Shown here: positions 28,785 through 37,927 of the stretch, piece by piece
Layout of the letters: every line of letters begins with the position of its first letter
Position numbering within the stretch: the first letter of the stretch is position 1
Assembly (NCBI RefSeq): GCF_002929375.1
Contig: NZ_PJIP01000001.1
Coordinates: forward strand, 248,001 to 312,000
Length of the DNA stretch: 64,000 bases
Direction: 5' to 3'
From: Arthrobacter sp. DWC3
GTDB taxonomy: Bacteria > Actinomycetota > Actinomycetes > Actinomycetales > Micrococcaceae
The notes under the pieces: generated by a model
What the model was told of the DNA's origin: nothing
Database searches by the model: none
The model's input: only the letters and a program-made list of their open reading frames with translations
Translations under genes and position numbers: made by a program

Positions 28785-29384
28785 ATGATCACAATGAGCG
28801 CTGCGACACGGTCTTCCAGAAATGCCACCGCTTCTGCCCGGCTCAAGAGGTCCTCTACCGGGCTTCTGCTTACGGGCGCTCTCGTAACCCCACTGGCGCT
28901 CATCGGAGCTCCCGCGGCCAACGCGTACGAGTACGCGACCTCCGGCACTCCTGGCCCCTACACCACGTCTGCAGTGCAGTGCGTATCGAAGCGGTGGGGC
29001 AACACCCACAACCTGGTGATGACGGCGCAACCTCCTCAGGTCTGGGCCAGGAACTCCCTGGAGGGCTACGGCAATGACGCGTCCTTGGTGAGATATACGG
29101 CGTGGGTCGCCGATCAGAACACCGGGGCCATGGTCGAGCTGCTCGGCACGAGCGACTGGACCTACGCCACCGACCAGAACCCCGCGGCCTTCCCTGGCCA
29201 AATCATCACCGGGCAACCAAACCGCGGAAACTACTCCCTCGAGTACATCATTGAATGGCATTCGGGCACGGAGAAAACTGCCCATGTTGGCTGGCACCAT
29301 ACCACCTACAAATACACAAGCGTGTACGGCCTGACGGACACCTATAATTCCTGCATAGATGGGAAGTTGACCCCCTACTACTAA
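28785..29384 (+). CDS. Secreted hypothetical protein
   Basis: A 199-aa protein with a Sec signal peptide: basic head (SSRNATASARLKRSS), hydrophobic core (GLLLTGALVTPLALIG) and cleavage near APAANA-YEY (about residue 48). The mature part is rich in Tyr, Trp, Thr and Asn with two Cys, consistent with a small beta-sheet extracellular domain. Family not recognised. AGGAG lies 3 nt before ATG 28785 and 12 nt before ATG 28794, so either could be used. A hairpin terminator follows at 29418. The large SARP-type regulator gene starts 343 nt downstream. Confidence 0.7.
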   Translation: MITMSAATRSSRNATASARLKRSSTGLLLTGALVTPLALIGAPAANAYEYATSGTPGPYTTSAVQCVSKRWGNTHNLVMTAQPPQVWARNSLEGYGNDASLVRYTAWVADQNTGAMVELLGTSDWTYATDQNPAAFPGQIITGQPNRGNYSLEYIIEWHSGTEKTAHVGWHHTTYKYTSVYGLTDTYNSCIDGKLTPYY

Positions 29385-29417
29385 GCTCGTGCTGGTCCAG
29401 CCGGTAACTCGGCTAAC

Positions 29418-29445
29418 GAAGGGCTCCGAGGGATCGGGGCCCTTC
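29418..29445 (+). terminator. Hairpin after secreted-protein gene
   Basis: GAAGGGC / GCCCTTC, 7-bp perfect stem with a 14-nt loop and no T-tract, 34 nt after the stop codon. The rest of the gene-free stretch to 29727 holds nothing else recognised apart from the presumed promoter of the SARP-type gene. Confidence 0.5.
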
Positions 29446-29727
29446 ATCTCGTGCTAATCCCTCCAAAAGCGTTTAGCAAACCGCCTCGTTCCTCCGTCTT
29501 GCATTCCACGGGTTACAAGACAGGCCCAAATGCGGACAACACCAAGGGTTGCTCTGTATGATGGGTGTCGACGAACCAGCAGTGAGTTACGGGCGGTGTT
29601 TAGGTGCTGTCTGTAGAGGCGTCTCGTGGAAGCTGCCTTACTCATTGAGCAGCCGGTCGCCATCTAAGCTGGTGTGTGCAGAATCGCCGTATACTTGTGC
29701 CCACCTTCGGTCTGGGAGTGAGCGCCT

Positions 29728-32589
29728 ATGTTTATCCGACTGCTGGGGCCCGTTTTGGCGGGAAACGATGAGGACCAGGCTCGCCCCGTGGGGGGCCAGA
29801 TACCCTCGGCCCTGTTGGCCCACCTCACGTTGGCCCGAGGGCGAGTACTCCCGCTTGAGGCCCTCATTGACTTCGTTTGGGATGCCCCGACAGACACTGC
29901 GCGGAACGCGGTCCACGTTGCGGTGTCGGGCCTTCGGAAGAAACTGGGACCGGAGTTGCTTCAGGGTGGACGCACGGGCTACCGCCTCTTGACGGACATG
30001 CTCCGGGTTGACGCTGAAGAAGCTGAATCGTTTCTCCAGGAGGGGGAGCGTGCTTTTGCCGCCGGCAATCTCGCGGCATCGCTCACGGCAAGTGAAGAAG
30101 TGCTGGCTCGTTTCGTCGGCGAGCCGTTAGCTGCCCTGAAGTCCTCGAGATCGCAGATCGAACGGGATCGTGCCTTAAGCCTGCGCAGGTCGGCGGTAGT
30201 GATGAGAGCCGAAGCGCTGATCGAACTGCACCGCGCCGCTCAGGCGATTGAATTCCTCAGGATGGAAGTCGCAAAGCCGTCCCTGGATGAACAGCTTTAT
30301 GAGCTGTTGATGAGATCGTTCGTGCAGTGCGACCGTCTGCCGGAAGCACTGGACGTCTACGATCGGTTGCGGAAGCTTCTCGCCGCGGAACTGGGCACTG
30401 ACCCCAGGGCTTCCATCAAAGAACTCTTCACGAGGATCCTGGCCGGGGACGCCAGGCCTGAGCCCGCCCTGCAACCCTCATTTGGCCCTTTGAGTCTGTC
30501 CCTGCCGTCACCTGCAACACCGATACTCGGCCGTGATCGTGACGCCCGCGAAGTCGTTGAACAGGTAGGCAGGGGAAACCGGCTTGTCACCGTCGTCGGG
30601 CCGGGCGGTATGGGAAAGACGCGGTTGGCTGTCGAGGTGGGACGTGTGGCGTCGAAGGAGGAGCAGCGGCCGGTTGCATTCGTAGATCTCGTCTCAGCCC
30701 GGGATCAGTCCGATGTTTGGGCAATTGCCGCCAACGTACTGGTCACAGAGCCGGACGCAATCGGTGCGGCGCTGGAGGGCCGAAGAATGCTTGTCATCCT
30801 GGACAATGCCGAGCATGTTCTGGACGCCGTCGTTGAACTGACAAAGCGGCTGCTCGCAGTTTCTGGGACCAACGTACTGATCACATCAAGAAGCCCCCTG
30901 CGGTTAGTTGGTGAAGTGATCTTCGACCTCGATGGGCTAAGCGTCGACGCGGCCACTCAACTCCTCGTCGATCGGGCCGGGTACCGGAAAAGCGAGGCGC
31001 TGGCATCGCAGAGCGACCTGCGCAATCTGGCGGTTCGTGCGGAGTGTGTTCCTTTGACCCTGGAGCTCCTCGCACCGTCCCTCCAATGGGAGCAGCCAGC
31101 CGAGGTGACCGGCCGGTTGGAAGAACTTCTGCTATCGACGGTTGATGAGTCTCTGGACAGGACGGCTCGTCACTCAAGCATCCTCGCCGTCGTTGAGTGG
31201 AGCGCCCTGCAGGCAAGTGAAGCCGCCCGCCGTGCACTAGGCGCCCTTTGCATCATCCAAGGCAGCTTCTCGGAGTCGGCCGCCCGAACAATCATCACCG
31301 CGGCCGGGAAGAACGCGTCAGCGAGGATCGTCCTCACCGAACTGGTCAACCTCTCACTCATCAAGCGCGTCCAGGAACCCGGTGTCCTCAAGTTCAAGAT
31401 TCTTGAACCCGTACGCCTATATGCTCGCAACTCGCCGGACATACCGCCCCCAGGAGCCGCTGTCGAATCGGCTCATGCATCCCACTATCTGCTCGCACTC
31501 GACGACGTCTATCAGTTGTTCGGAAGTCAGTCGGACGAGTTCGACACAATGGTGAGGGACGAGGACGCAAACTTTCGGCAGGCGGTGAGATGGGCCCTCG
31601 CCCACGACACCGACCTAGCGTTCACCCATGGCCGCAACGTTCTCTGGGGATGGTACGGGCTCGCGCGTCACCATGAGGTCCAAACCATCTGCAGCGATTT
31701 GCTCGAGGGAGGCGGCGGGACACCGGACCAAAAAGCTTATATCGCTGTGTGCTACCTGGCTTCCATCGGCGACTCGGCGAAATCAACCGCGTCGATGAAA
31801 CCCTTGGCTCTGGATCTGGCGGAGCAACAGGCTGATTTCCTGGATGACGACTGGCACCGACGATGGATAGGTGCTGTCTTTCAGATCGCTCGCCAAGAAG
31901 GTGACCTTGAATACGCCCTCGAACTAATGACGCGAATGAGAATGACGAATCCCACGAGTAGGCATTATGCGATTTCGGGCCGAGTGACAGCCCTGTCCTC
32001 ACTGGGGCGAACGGCTGAAGCTGCGGAAGAGGCAGAACGAGGGGTTGCAGAGACTCGCTCAGAAGGCGATCGCACTTCCCGTGTATACGCCTTATCAAAC
32101 CTTGGATACAACCGTATTGCGATGGGCCAGTACGAGTTGGCCGAGCGGGCGCTGAGCGAAGCGCTCCAGCTCACAGAGGGTATAGGTCGGGCGGTAGAGC
32201 AGGAGTGCGTTGAACTCAATTGTGGGTGGCTGGAACTAGAACGCGGGCACCCACAAGCGGCTCTCGAGTGGGTCGCCAGAACGTTGAAGGGTCAGCGATG
32301 GGCGGCCGATTGGGGCGGCTGCATCGAGTGTCTTGCCATCTCGTGTCAATCACTCATCCAGGTGGGAGACAGGGACGCCGCATTGCAGGTAGGGCAGGAC
32401 CTGATCATTCGTCTCAAGACTGGATCTGCGGAGCTGCTTGACCCCTACGCAGTACGCCACATCGACCAGATTTCATCTTTGCTTAATCTCGATGACAACC
32501 TGAACGACAACAGTGATCAACACCATCCAATGGATGACTCCGAGCTGCTGGGTCTGATCCAACCATGGTGCGACAAGGAGCAAAAGTAA
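29728..32589 (+). CDS. AfsR/SARP-type regulator: BTAD, NB-ARC, TPR
   Basis: A 953-aa signal-transduction ATPase. Residues 1-95 are an OmpR-like winged-helix DNA-binding domain (LLAHLTLARGRVLPLEALID ... VHVAVSGLRKKLG), about 96-240 the BTAD domain (VDAEEAESFLQEGERAF ... LYELLMRSFVQCDRLPEALD), then an NB-ARC/STAND ATPase with Walker A GPGGMGKTR (about 291) and Walker B RMLVILDNAEHVLD, and a C-terminal TPR-like helical region to the end. This is the AfsR layout: ATP-driven oligomerisation controls DNA binding. GGAGTGAG precedes the ATG. Regulated genes are unknown; the secreted protein upstream is a candidate. A decayed copy of its C-terminus lies 67 nt downstream. Confidence 0.92.
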   Translation: MFIRLLGPVLAGNDEDQARPVGGQIPSALLAHLTLARGRVLPLEALIDFVWDAPTDTARNAVHVAVSGLRKKLGPELLQGGRTGYRLLTDMLRVDAEEAESFLQEGERAFAAGNLAASLTASEEVLARFVGEPLAALKSSRSQIERDRALSLRRSAVVMRAEALIELHRAAQAIEFLRMEVAKPSLDEQLYELLMRSFVQCDRLPEALDVYDRLRKLLAAELGTDPRASIKELFTRILAGDARPEPALQPSFGPLSLSLPSPATPILGRDRDAREVVEQVGRGNRLVTVVGPGGMGKTRLAVEVGRVASKEEQRPVAFVDLVSARDQSDVWAIAANVLVTEPDAIGAALEGRRMLVILDNAEHVLDAVVELTKRLLAVSGTNVLITSRSPLRLVGEVIFDLDGLSVDAATQLLVDRAGYRKSEALASQSDLRNLAVRAECVPLTLELLAPSLQWEQPAEVTGRLEELLLSTVDESLDRTARHSSILAVVEWSALQASEAARRALGALCIIQGSFSESAARTIITAAGKNASARIVLTELVNLSLIKRVQEPGVLKFKILEPVRLYARNSPDIPPPGAAVESAHASHYLLALDDVYQLFGSQSDEFDTMVRDEDANFRQAVRWALAHDTDLAFTHGRNVLWGWYGLARHHEVQTICSDLLEGGGGTPDQKAYIAVCYLASIGDSAKSTASMKPLALDLAEQQADFLDDDWHRRWIGAVFQIARQEGDLEYALELMTRMRMTNPTSRHYAISGRVTALSSLGRTAEAAEEAERGVAETRSEGDRTSRVYALSNLGYNRIAMGQYELAERALSEALQLTEGIGRAVEQECVELNCGWLELERGHPQAALEWVARTLKGQRWAADWGGCIECLAISCQSLIQVGDRDAALQVGQDLIIRLKTGSAELLDPYAVRHIDQISSLLNLDDNLNDNSDQHHPMDDSELLGLIQPWCDKEQK

Positions 32590-32656
32590 CGCCTGCACTC
32601 CCGCGCGCAACGGCAGGGACCTCGGGTGATACGCGTCCGGGCAACGGGGGCTGATC

Positions 32657-32812
32657 ATGTGGAGCCTCTACATTGAGTGTCTTGTCATCTCATACCACTC
32701 TCTGATTCAGGTCGGGGATCGGGTCGCTGCTTTGCCGGAAAGGCGAGAGCTGATCGCCCGCCTCGGCGCCTTACCGGCAAGATCCGAGGTGAGGAACTTT
32801 AGGTGGGAGTAG
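32657..32812 (+). pseudogene. Remnant of a second SARP/TPR regulator C-terminus
   Basis: A 51-codon frame whose product, YIECLVISYHSLIQVGDRVA, aligns with CIECLAISCQSLIQVGDRDA near the end of the preceding 953-aa regulator, with clear DNA similarity over about 60 nt (CATTGAGTGTCTTGTCATCT against CATCGAGTGTCTTGCCATCT). The divergence is too great for a recent duplication. It is therefore the tail of a paralogous gene lost by deletion, or an old tandem copy. Confidence 0.7.
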
Positions 32813-33236
32813 CGGCGGAGCGGTTGTCGGTCCTGAGATCAGAGTTGACGGCGGCAATTAGTCCAAGCATCACAGCCGAACCGACGATGGAGCCGAGGCC
32901 AACGAGAATCGCACCTATCAACCAGAGGCCGGTGACGTCCGTCGCGGCAGCTGTGGTGATCCAGGCGAAGGTGAAGCAGCCCGGAATCACCAGGATGGCG
33001 ACAACGAAACGCAGGAGGCGTTGCGCTAACCAGAACACTGGGATGCTGCACAGGAAGGCCCCGACACCCTGCCATACGGCGTATGGATCGCCCATGCGGC
33101 CCGTCGATCGGTCGTATTGATACTCGGTGTCCCATGCGAACCAGCCGTACCACAATCCTGCTGACAAGACGCCGATCAGGAGGACTAGGGCCACTTGCTG
33201 CTTAGCAGGTCGATCATCATCACGGGTCAGACGCAT
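32799..33236 (-). CDS. Small membrane protein
   Basis: A 145-aa protein with four predicted membrane helices (VALVLLIGVLSAGLWYGWFA; GVGAFLCSIPVFWLAQRLL; VAILVIPGCFTFAWITTAAA; LWLIGAILVGLGSIVGSAVM) and a soluble loop of about 30 residues after the first. ATG 33236 has GAGG unusually close upstream. Not recognised. Its 3' end overlaps the SARP remnant by 14 nt on the opposite strand. Confidence 0.65.
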   Translation of the reverse strand: MRLTRDDDRPAKQQVALVLLIGVLSAGLWYGWFAWDTEYQYDRSTGRMGDPYAVWQGVGAFLCSIPVFWLAQRLLRFVVAILVIPGCFTFAWITTAAATDVTGLWLIGAILVGLGSIVGSAVMLGLIAAVNSDLRTDNRSAATPT

Positions 33237-33432
33237 GCCTCACAATAAGCCGGACAGCACTCTTTGCACGCTTACCCCAGCGTCCAAATTCTGAGCAGGG
33301 TGAGCGTGTCCGTTGGAGCCGTCTCGGATGCCGATGGGCTAACGGGACAGTGAGACGGACTGCTGCTCCTGTTGCATGGGTGGTCCGAGGAAACGTTCGG
33401 GCGCGATCCATACGAGTGTAGGAGCGTTGATG

Positions 33433-33858
33433 CTATTGGACAGATTCGCCGTTCATATACACCGCTTTAGCCTCGTAATAGATCTCTGGATCGTTGGCTG
33501 TCACCGTGAAGGAATCTTGTCCTGGCGACAGCGGGCCTGAGAACACGATGGCGCTTGCGTCATCACCGAGTCGACAAACCGCTTCCTCGCCGCCCTCCAG
33601 AACGACTGTGCCGGTACTAAGGCATTTGATGTCGACCCGAACGTGAGTAGCATCCTCGGGTGGAGCGCCGAGTTCGATGGTTTGTGTGCCGGTGTACGTA
33701 CCTGAAACCGGGTCCCCGACGGCTGTGGCCCCAGCACCCGTGGAGCTGGGCTGTGGTTGGTTTTCATTTTCCGAGTTATTCGCTGCAGTGCACCCTGCAA
33801 GTAGGAGCACTGTGAGCAGAGCTGCCGTTGCTGTAACGGGCGAACGTCGTGGCGTCAT
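33433..33858 (-). CDS. Lipoprotein, unknown function
   Basis: A 141-aa exported lipoprotein: basic head MTPRRS, hydrophobic core, lipobox LLAGC-T (Cys about residue 23), an Asn/Ser/Pro-rich linker, then a beta-rich domain of about 90 residues (SGTYTGTQTIELGAPPEDAT ... FTVTANDPEIYYEAKAVYMN) with a Cys pair. Anchored to the outer face of the membrane. No family recognised. Confidence 0.7.
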   Translation of the reverse strand: MTPRRSPVTATAALLTVLLLAGCTAANNSENENQPQPSSTGAGATAVGDPVSGTYTGTQTIELGAPPEDATHVRVDIKCLSTGTVVLEGGEEAVCRLGDDASAIVFSGPLSPGQDSFTVTANDPEIYYEAKAVYMNGESVQ

Positions 33859-34156
33859 CTGCGCAACCTAGCAGGAGCGCTTACGGGTGCATCCGGTATC
33901 GATGGTCAAATGTAGAAATGACACGGAAGCGTTGCCTTCACAAGCAGGGGTCATCATACTCACCGCACGCACGCATATTTGCTACGAGGCCGTAGAGGAA
34001 TTTTCTGTCGTATTGAACAAAGCGTTCGGTAGAGGATCATTGTGTAGCACAGAGCCTATTTGCCTCCGAGCGGCCGGTCCGGGACAAATTCCGTGCCATC
34101 ACCCTCTCATTCGAGGGCGGCGAGCATAGCTCTTGTGGTTCACATCAGGCAGGGCC

Positions 34157-34591
34157 CTAACGTTGCGGGGGTAGGTGTGTCATTGTGGAATCTTCGGGGT
34201 TGATAGGCCTGGCCAGTGGAAGACCGATTGCGCAGGCCAGGGACGTGACCAGTAGGGCCGCCCATCCCAGGAGCGCAATGCCGATACCGCCGATGTCTGC
34301 GGCAGCTCCGTCCGCTGACTTGAACGACAACAAATAGATGCCATTGGCGATGAGCATAGGCACGCTCGCTATTGCGAGTAGGACGGCTCCGAGCTTGAGG
34401 AGGTCGGGCCGGCATCCTAGTGCTCGTCCGACCAATACGAAGGCTATTGGCGCCCCAAGGCACAACAGGTTGGAACTCGCGTGTGCTGCGGTGAAAGACA
34501 GGAGTCGGTTTTCTTGCGTCCATAGGTATCCGCAGAGAAAAGACAGGGCCAGTGCCGTCATTCCAGGAATGAAGCGCAGACGAGTAATCAT
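34157..34591 (-). CDS. Small four-helix membrane protein
   Basis: A 144-aa membrane protein with four hydrophobic segments (MTALALSFLCGYLW; NLLCLGAPIAFVLVGRALG; KLGAVLLAIASVPMLIANGI; IGIALLGWAALLVTSLACAI). Start ATG 34591; no clear ribosome binding site. No family recognised. Confidence 0.6.
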   Translation of the reverse strand: MITRLRFIPGMTALALSFLCGYLWTQENRLLSFTAAHASSNLLCLGAPIAFVLVGRALGCRPDLLKLGAVLLAIASVPMLIANGIYLLSFKSADGAAADIGGIGIALLGWAALLVTSLACAIGLPLARPINPEDSTMTHLPPQR

Positions 34592-35064
34592 GGTTCACGA
34601 TCCCATATCTCACTCATACCACCGCCCTCGCAGAACTAATGAACCCGCCCGGAAGGCGGTCGTTCACTGCTCCTGCTGGGAGCCAGAGGGCTGGTCAGTG
34701 TCGCCAGGCCGGGGGAGCGGGCGTATGCCCGGGACGATGAAAACGGGCGCAGGGCTACCTCAAGTGAAACGCTGGTTCTGGCTAACCGAGCATTCGGCAT
34801 GTCTCATAGACCTACAGTCTTGCGAGACACGCGAGCGGCGTCCTCTGAGCCCAGAAACTTCCGCGAAAACGCCCGCAACGCCCTGTCTCGGAAAGTCGTC
34901 TCGCCGTGAAGTGTCCTACCGATCCTGTTGCTCGGACTTTCCGAGACACTGATCGGTTGACGCATGTTCTCGGTGAACGGGCTGTCCCACAGCGACACGG
35001 CAGGAGCTGCGCCGGCCCTGAACTCCCGAATCGGACTCCTCAGCGTCTCGTATGAGAATGGGAC
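34592..35064. other. Gene-free stretch at right edge of accessory region
   Basis: 473 nt without a convincing gene. It contains the inverted-repeat cluster at 34800-34949, described separately, and the promoter of the next hydrolase gene. Confidence 0.5.
34800..34949. repeat. Inverted-repeat cluster resembling a resolvase res site
   Basis: Motifs starting TGTC and their complements ending GACA are clustered here. TGTCTCATAGAC (34800-34811) faces GTCTTGCGAGACA (34817-34829). A perfect 13-bp inverted repeat GTCTCGGAAAGTC (34885-34897) / GACTTTCCGAGAC (34935-34947) encloses 37 bp, and GTGTCC at 34911 opposes GAGACAC at 34943. Tn3-type res sites have three such subsites with TGTC half-site ends. 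No recombinase gene is next to it. Confidence 0.45.
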
Positions 35065-36069
35065 GTGACGAAAAGTGAGAAGTCGGCGCGGCGGCCGGAC
35101 ATCGAGGTACGGCGGATCCAGGGCGACGGCGTCTGGGCACGTGTCAGTTCGGTGGGGGAGATGGGTGAGAGACCGTTCGTCCTCGTCTCCGGCATCGGTG
35201 TGTCCTCGCACTACTTCGAGCAGCTCGCCCCGCACCTGATGCAGTTCGGGCCCGTGCATGCGCTCGACCTGCCCGGCTTCGGCGGCGTGCCCCACGCGCG
35301 CCATGCCCTGTCGATCCAGCAGTTCGCGGAGCTGGTCGGGAAGGCCATCGACGACCTCGGCCTCGAGGATCCCGTCATTATCGGGCACTCGATGGGCACG
35401 CAGATCTGCACCGAACTCGCCGCCGCACGGCCCGAACTCACCACCCTCGTCCTGATCAGCCCGGTCATCGACGCATCGGCCCGCACCGTCCCCGTGCAGG
35501 CCCTCCGTTTCCTCCGGGCCAGCCTCCACGAGCCCTTCCGGGTGAAACTCCTCGCCGTGGTGGCCTACCTGACGTGCGGGTTCGGGTGGTTCTTCAAGAT
35601 CCTGCCGCGCATGATGTCCTACCCCATCGAGCGGACAGCCGGCCGCGTGGCCGCATCGGTCCTCGTCATCCGCGGCGAGCACGACGCCGTGTGCCCGCGC
35701 CCATGGGTCACGCGACTGAGCAGTGCGTTCCCCCGCGCTCTCGACGTCGTCGAGATCGAGGGCGCCGCCCACTCGGTGATGCATGCTCACGCTCGCGAAG
35801 TCGCGGGACTGTGCGTCAGGTACGCGAGCGGAGCGCCCGCGCGGGGCGACGCCATAGACGCAGGGCAGGGCGAGAATGCGGACATCGCCGTCGTTCCGGA
35901 AGCGCCGAAGCAGAAGGTGTCGCTCGGTCCGACGGACGCGGCAAAGGCCCTCGTCGACGAAGTGGAGGGCGCAGTCGTCGAATTCAGGGGCAACAAGACC
36001 GACGATGATCGCCTGGTGGAGCTCGGCCGCGAGCAGCAGGCCGAGGCGAGAGCCAGGGGTCACGGCTAG
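35065..36069 (+). CDS. Alpha/beta hydrolase
   Basis: A 334-aa hydrolase. The oxyanion segment is FVLVSGIGVSSHYF, the nucleophile elbow GHSMGTQ (Ser about residue 110), the acid in VIRGEHDAVCPRPW and the His in EGAAHSVMHAHA, giving a full triad. A short cap lies about residues 150-195. The last 70 residues form an acidic and charged tail not found in typical members. The start is GTG 35065 with weak GAGAATGGGA upstream. The substrate is unknown; the family includes esterases and C-C bond hydrolases. Confidence 0.85.
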   Translation: MTKSEKSARRPDIEVRRIQGDGVWARVSSVGEMGERPFVLVSGIGVSSHYFEQLAPHLMQFGPVHALDLPGFGGVPHARHALSIQQFAELVGKAIDDLGLEDPVIIGHSMGTQICTELAAARPELTTLVLISPVIDASARTVPVQALRFLRASLHEPFRVKLLAVVAYLTCGFGWFFKILPRMMSYPIERTAGRVAASVLVIRGEHDAVCPRPWVTRLSSAFPRALDVVEIEGAAHSVMHAHAREVAGLCVRYASGAPARGDAIDAGQGENADIAVVPEAPKQKVSLGPTDAAKALVDEVEGAVVEFRGNKTDDDRLVELGREQQAEARARGHG

Positions 36070-36139
36070 TCCAGCAGGCCCCGCGCTCCGTGGAAGGGAG
36101 GGAGGCAGCAAGCCGATCCGAGATCGGTGCCGTCAACCC

Positions 36140-36574
36140 TTACGCAGTGGCTCGGACTGGGGCTGGTGCCGCCAGGGGGTCGGGTGAGCGACGCGTGCGA
36201 CCGCTGTCGCTTACAGTGGCATAGCCTTCACGCGCCCAGTACTCGAAACCACCGATGAGCTCACGCACGTTTGTATACCCCGACGAAGTGAGGATCAGGG
36301 CTCCCCGGGTGCTGCCGTTGCACCCCGGCCCCCAGCAGTAGACGACGATGGCAGTGTCGAGATCGGGTGCCACTTCTGCGATGCCTGCTGCAAGATCGGC
36401 GTTCGGCAAGTGGACAGCACCAGGGATGCGGCCCTGGCGCCACGACCCGGCGGATCGCGTGTCGATGACAAGCGGACCGGAGCCGGAAGCGCGCTCAGCG
36501 GCAAGGTCTGCGGGGTCGGTCTCATAGGCAAGTTTCGCGGCGAAGAAGTCAGTGGCGGACAGCGAAGTCGTCAT
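36140..36574 (-). CDS. Rhodanese-like sulfurtransferase
   Basis: A 144-aa single rhodanese domain. CH2A-like segment LVIDTRSAGSWRQGRIPGAV, then the active-site loop VVYCWGPGCNGSTRGA. Two Cys residues stand in the loop; the second fits the position after the extended loop seen in some rhodaneses. It likely moves sulfane sulfur between carriers. It diverges from an Lrp/AsnC regulator with 93 nt between starts, so it is the probable target of that regulator. Confidence 0.88.
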   Translation of the reverse strand: MTTSLSATDFFAAKLAYETDPADLAAERASGSGPLVIDTRSAGSWRQGRIPGAVHLPNADLAAGIAEVAPDLDTAIVVYCWGPGCNGSTRGALILTSSGYTNVRELIGGFEYWAREGYATVSDSGRTRRSPDPLAAPAPVRATA

Positions 36575-36667
36575 GCATCAATCGAACCTTCTTCGGCCGT
36601 GGTGCGGAACAGCGATTCGAGCCGTTCGGACCGCTTCCACGCAGGGATCCACGGTACATTCGCCGTC

Positions 36668-37126
36668 ATGCCTTCGAATCATCGACTGGACCTCGACATG
36701 ACCGATCACGCGATCATTCAGCACCTGCAACAGGACGGGCGGATGAGCGTCGCGCAACTGGCCCGGGCCGTCAATCTTTCTCCGAGCGCCACCAGTGACC
36801 GGCTCCGACGCCTCACCGACGGCGGCGTGATCACGGGATACTCCGTCACTGTGGACCCCGAAGCCCTCGGATACACCGTGACGGCCTTCGTTCGCCTGGC
36901 CTACCCCAGCGGCAATTACAAGCCGTTCCATGACCTCGTCGATGCGCTGCCCGAGATCATCGAAGCGCACCATGTCACGGGCGCCGATTGCTTCATCATC
37001 AAGGTCCTCGCCCGCTCCATGCGCGATCTCGAGCGCATCACCGGAAGCCTCGCCACCCTCGGCGGCATCACCACCAGCGTGGTCTACTCGAGCCCCGTGC
37101 CTTCACGCCACATCACTCCCACCTGA
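36668..37126 (+). CDS. Lrp/AsnC-family regulator
   Basis: A 152-aa regulator with an N-terminal AsnC-type helix-turn-helix (MSVAQLARAVNLSPSATSDR) and a C-terminal RAM ligand-binding domain (IEAHHVTGADCFIIKVLARS). Such proteins form octamers and sense amino acids. ATG 36668 is chosen as the last start before the HTH; the ribosome binding site is weak. Divergent to the rhodanese gene, which it probably controls together with itself. Confidence 0.92.
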   Translation: MPSNHRLDLDMTDHAIIQHLQQDGRMSVAQLARAVNLSPSATSDRLRRLTDGGVITGYSVTVDPEALGYTVTAFVRLAYPSGNYKPFHDLVDALPEIIEAHHVTGADCFIIKVLARSMRDLERITGSLATLGGITTSVVYSSPVPSRHITPT

Positions 37127-37159
37127 CGACAACAAGTGGCTGGACAGTGCGCGGAGGCC

Positions 37160-37927
37160 CTAGAACAGCGGCCAGGGTACCGCCGGCATCTCGCCCCTAG
37201 GGCCCGGAAAGCGCCCGACGGCGCGCAGGGCGGCGCAGCGCGCGGCGAGTGAGGAGATCTCCTCGGCAGTGAGCAACTCCGCCAGGTTCCGGCCCAGCTC
37301 GCCCTTCAGCCCCTCACTGACACGACCGACGCCGTCGAGCTCCTCGCCGCTCAGCTTCTCTCCGACCCACCCCCACAGCACCGTGCGCAGCTTGTGGTCG
37401 CTGTGGAAGGTGAGCCCGTGGTCCACGCCGTACCGGTGCCCGTCGGCCATCTCGAGGACGTGGTCGCCCTTGCGGTCGGCGTTGTTGGCGATGACGTCGA
37501 GCACCGCCATGCGCCTCAGCGCCGCCGTGTCCTCGTGGACGAGGGCGACGATCCGCCCCTCCTCGTCCTGCCCGTCGAGGACGTGCTTCCAGCCCGTCTC
37601 CGGCACCTCGTCCGCCGGCATCAGGTCCACCGCGTCCTGCTCGGGGTCCGTCTCCTGCCAGAGCTGCACCATGCCGTCGCCGAACGGGCCCTCGCGCAGC
37701 CAGGTGCGCGGCACGATGCTCCAGCCGAGGGCCTCGGAGACCAGATAAGCGGCGACCTCCCGGTGGGCGAGGTTGCCGTCGGGGAAGTCCCACAGCGGCT
37801 TCTCGCCCCGGATCGGCTTGTAGACGACGGCCGCGTCGCCGATGCTGCCCAGGAAGGTGGCGTTCGACGCCGTCGTGATGCGGCCGGTGAGCGTCAGCTC
37901 GGCGGTCACGAGGTCGGGCGCCGGCAT
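37160..37927 (-). CDS. SCO1664-family protein (PI3/4-kinase-like fold)
   Basis: A 255-aa cytoplasmic protein of the actinobacterial SCO1664 family, distantly related to phosphatidylinositol 3/4-kinases. Visible blocks: AAVVYKPIRGEKPLWDFPDG (nucleotide-binding Lys), VLDVIANNADRKGDHVL (catalytic-loop-like N-x-D-R) and YGVDHGLTFH (metal-binding D). The ATG shares one base with the TGA of the preceding DUF3090 gene (TGATG), so the two are coupled. Third gene of a conserved three-gene unit. Its substrate is not known. Confidence 0.9.
   Translation of the reverse strand: MPAPDLVTAELTLTGRITTASNATFLGSIGDAAVVYKPIRGEKPLWDFPDGNLAHREVAAYLVSEALGWSIVPRTWLREGPFGDGMVQLWQETDPEQDAVDLMPADEVPETGWKHVLDGQDEEGRIVALVHEDTAALRRMAVLDVIANNADRKGDHVLEMADGHRYGVDHGLTFHSDHKLRTVLWGWVGEKLSGEELDGVGRVSEGLKGELGRNLAELLTAEEISSLAARCAALRAVGRFPGPRGEMPAVPWPLF

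Noticed and set aside
33887-34129. 80-codon plus-strand frame
   Set aside because: No ribosome binding site, unlikely composition and no homology; likely non-coding.
34804-36111. 435-codon minus-strand frame over the hydrolase gene at 35065
   Set aside because: Mirror frame of a gene with a full alpha/beta hydrolase triad; its product resembles no family.
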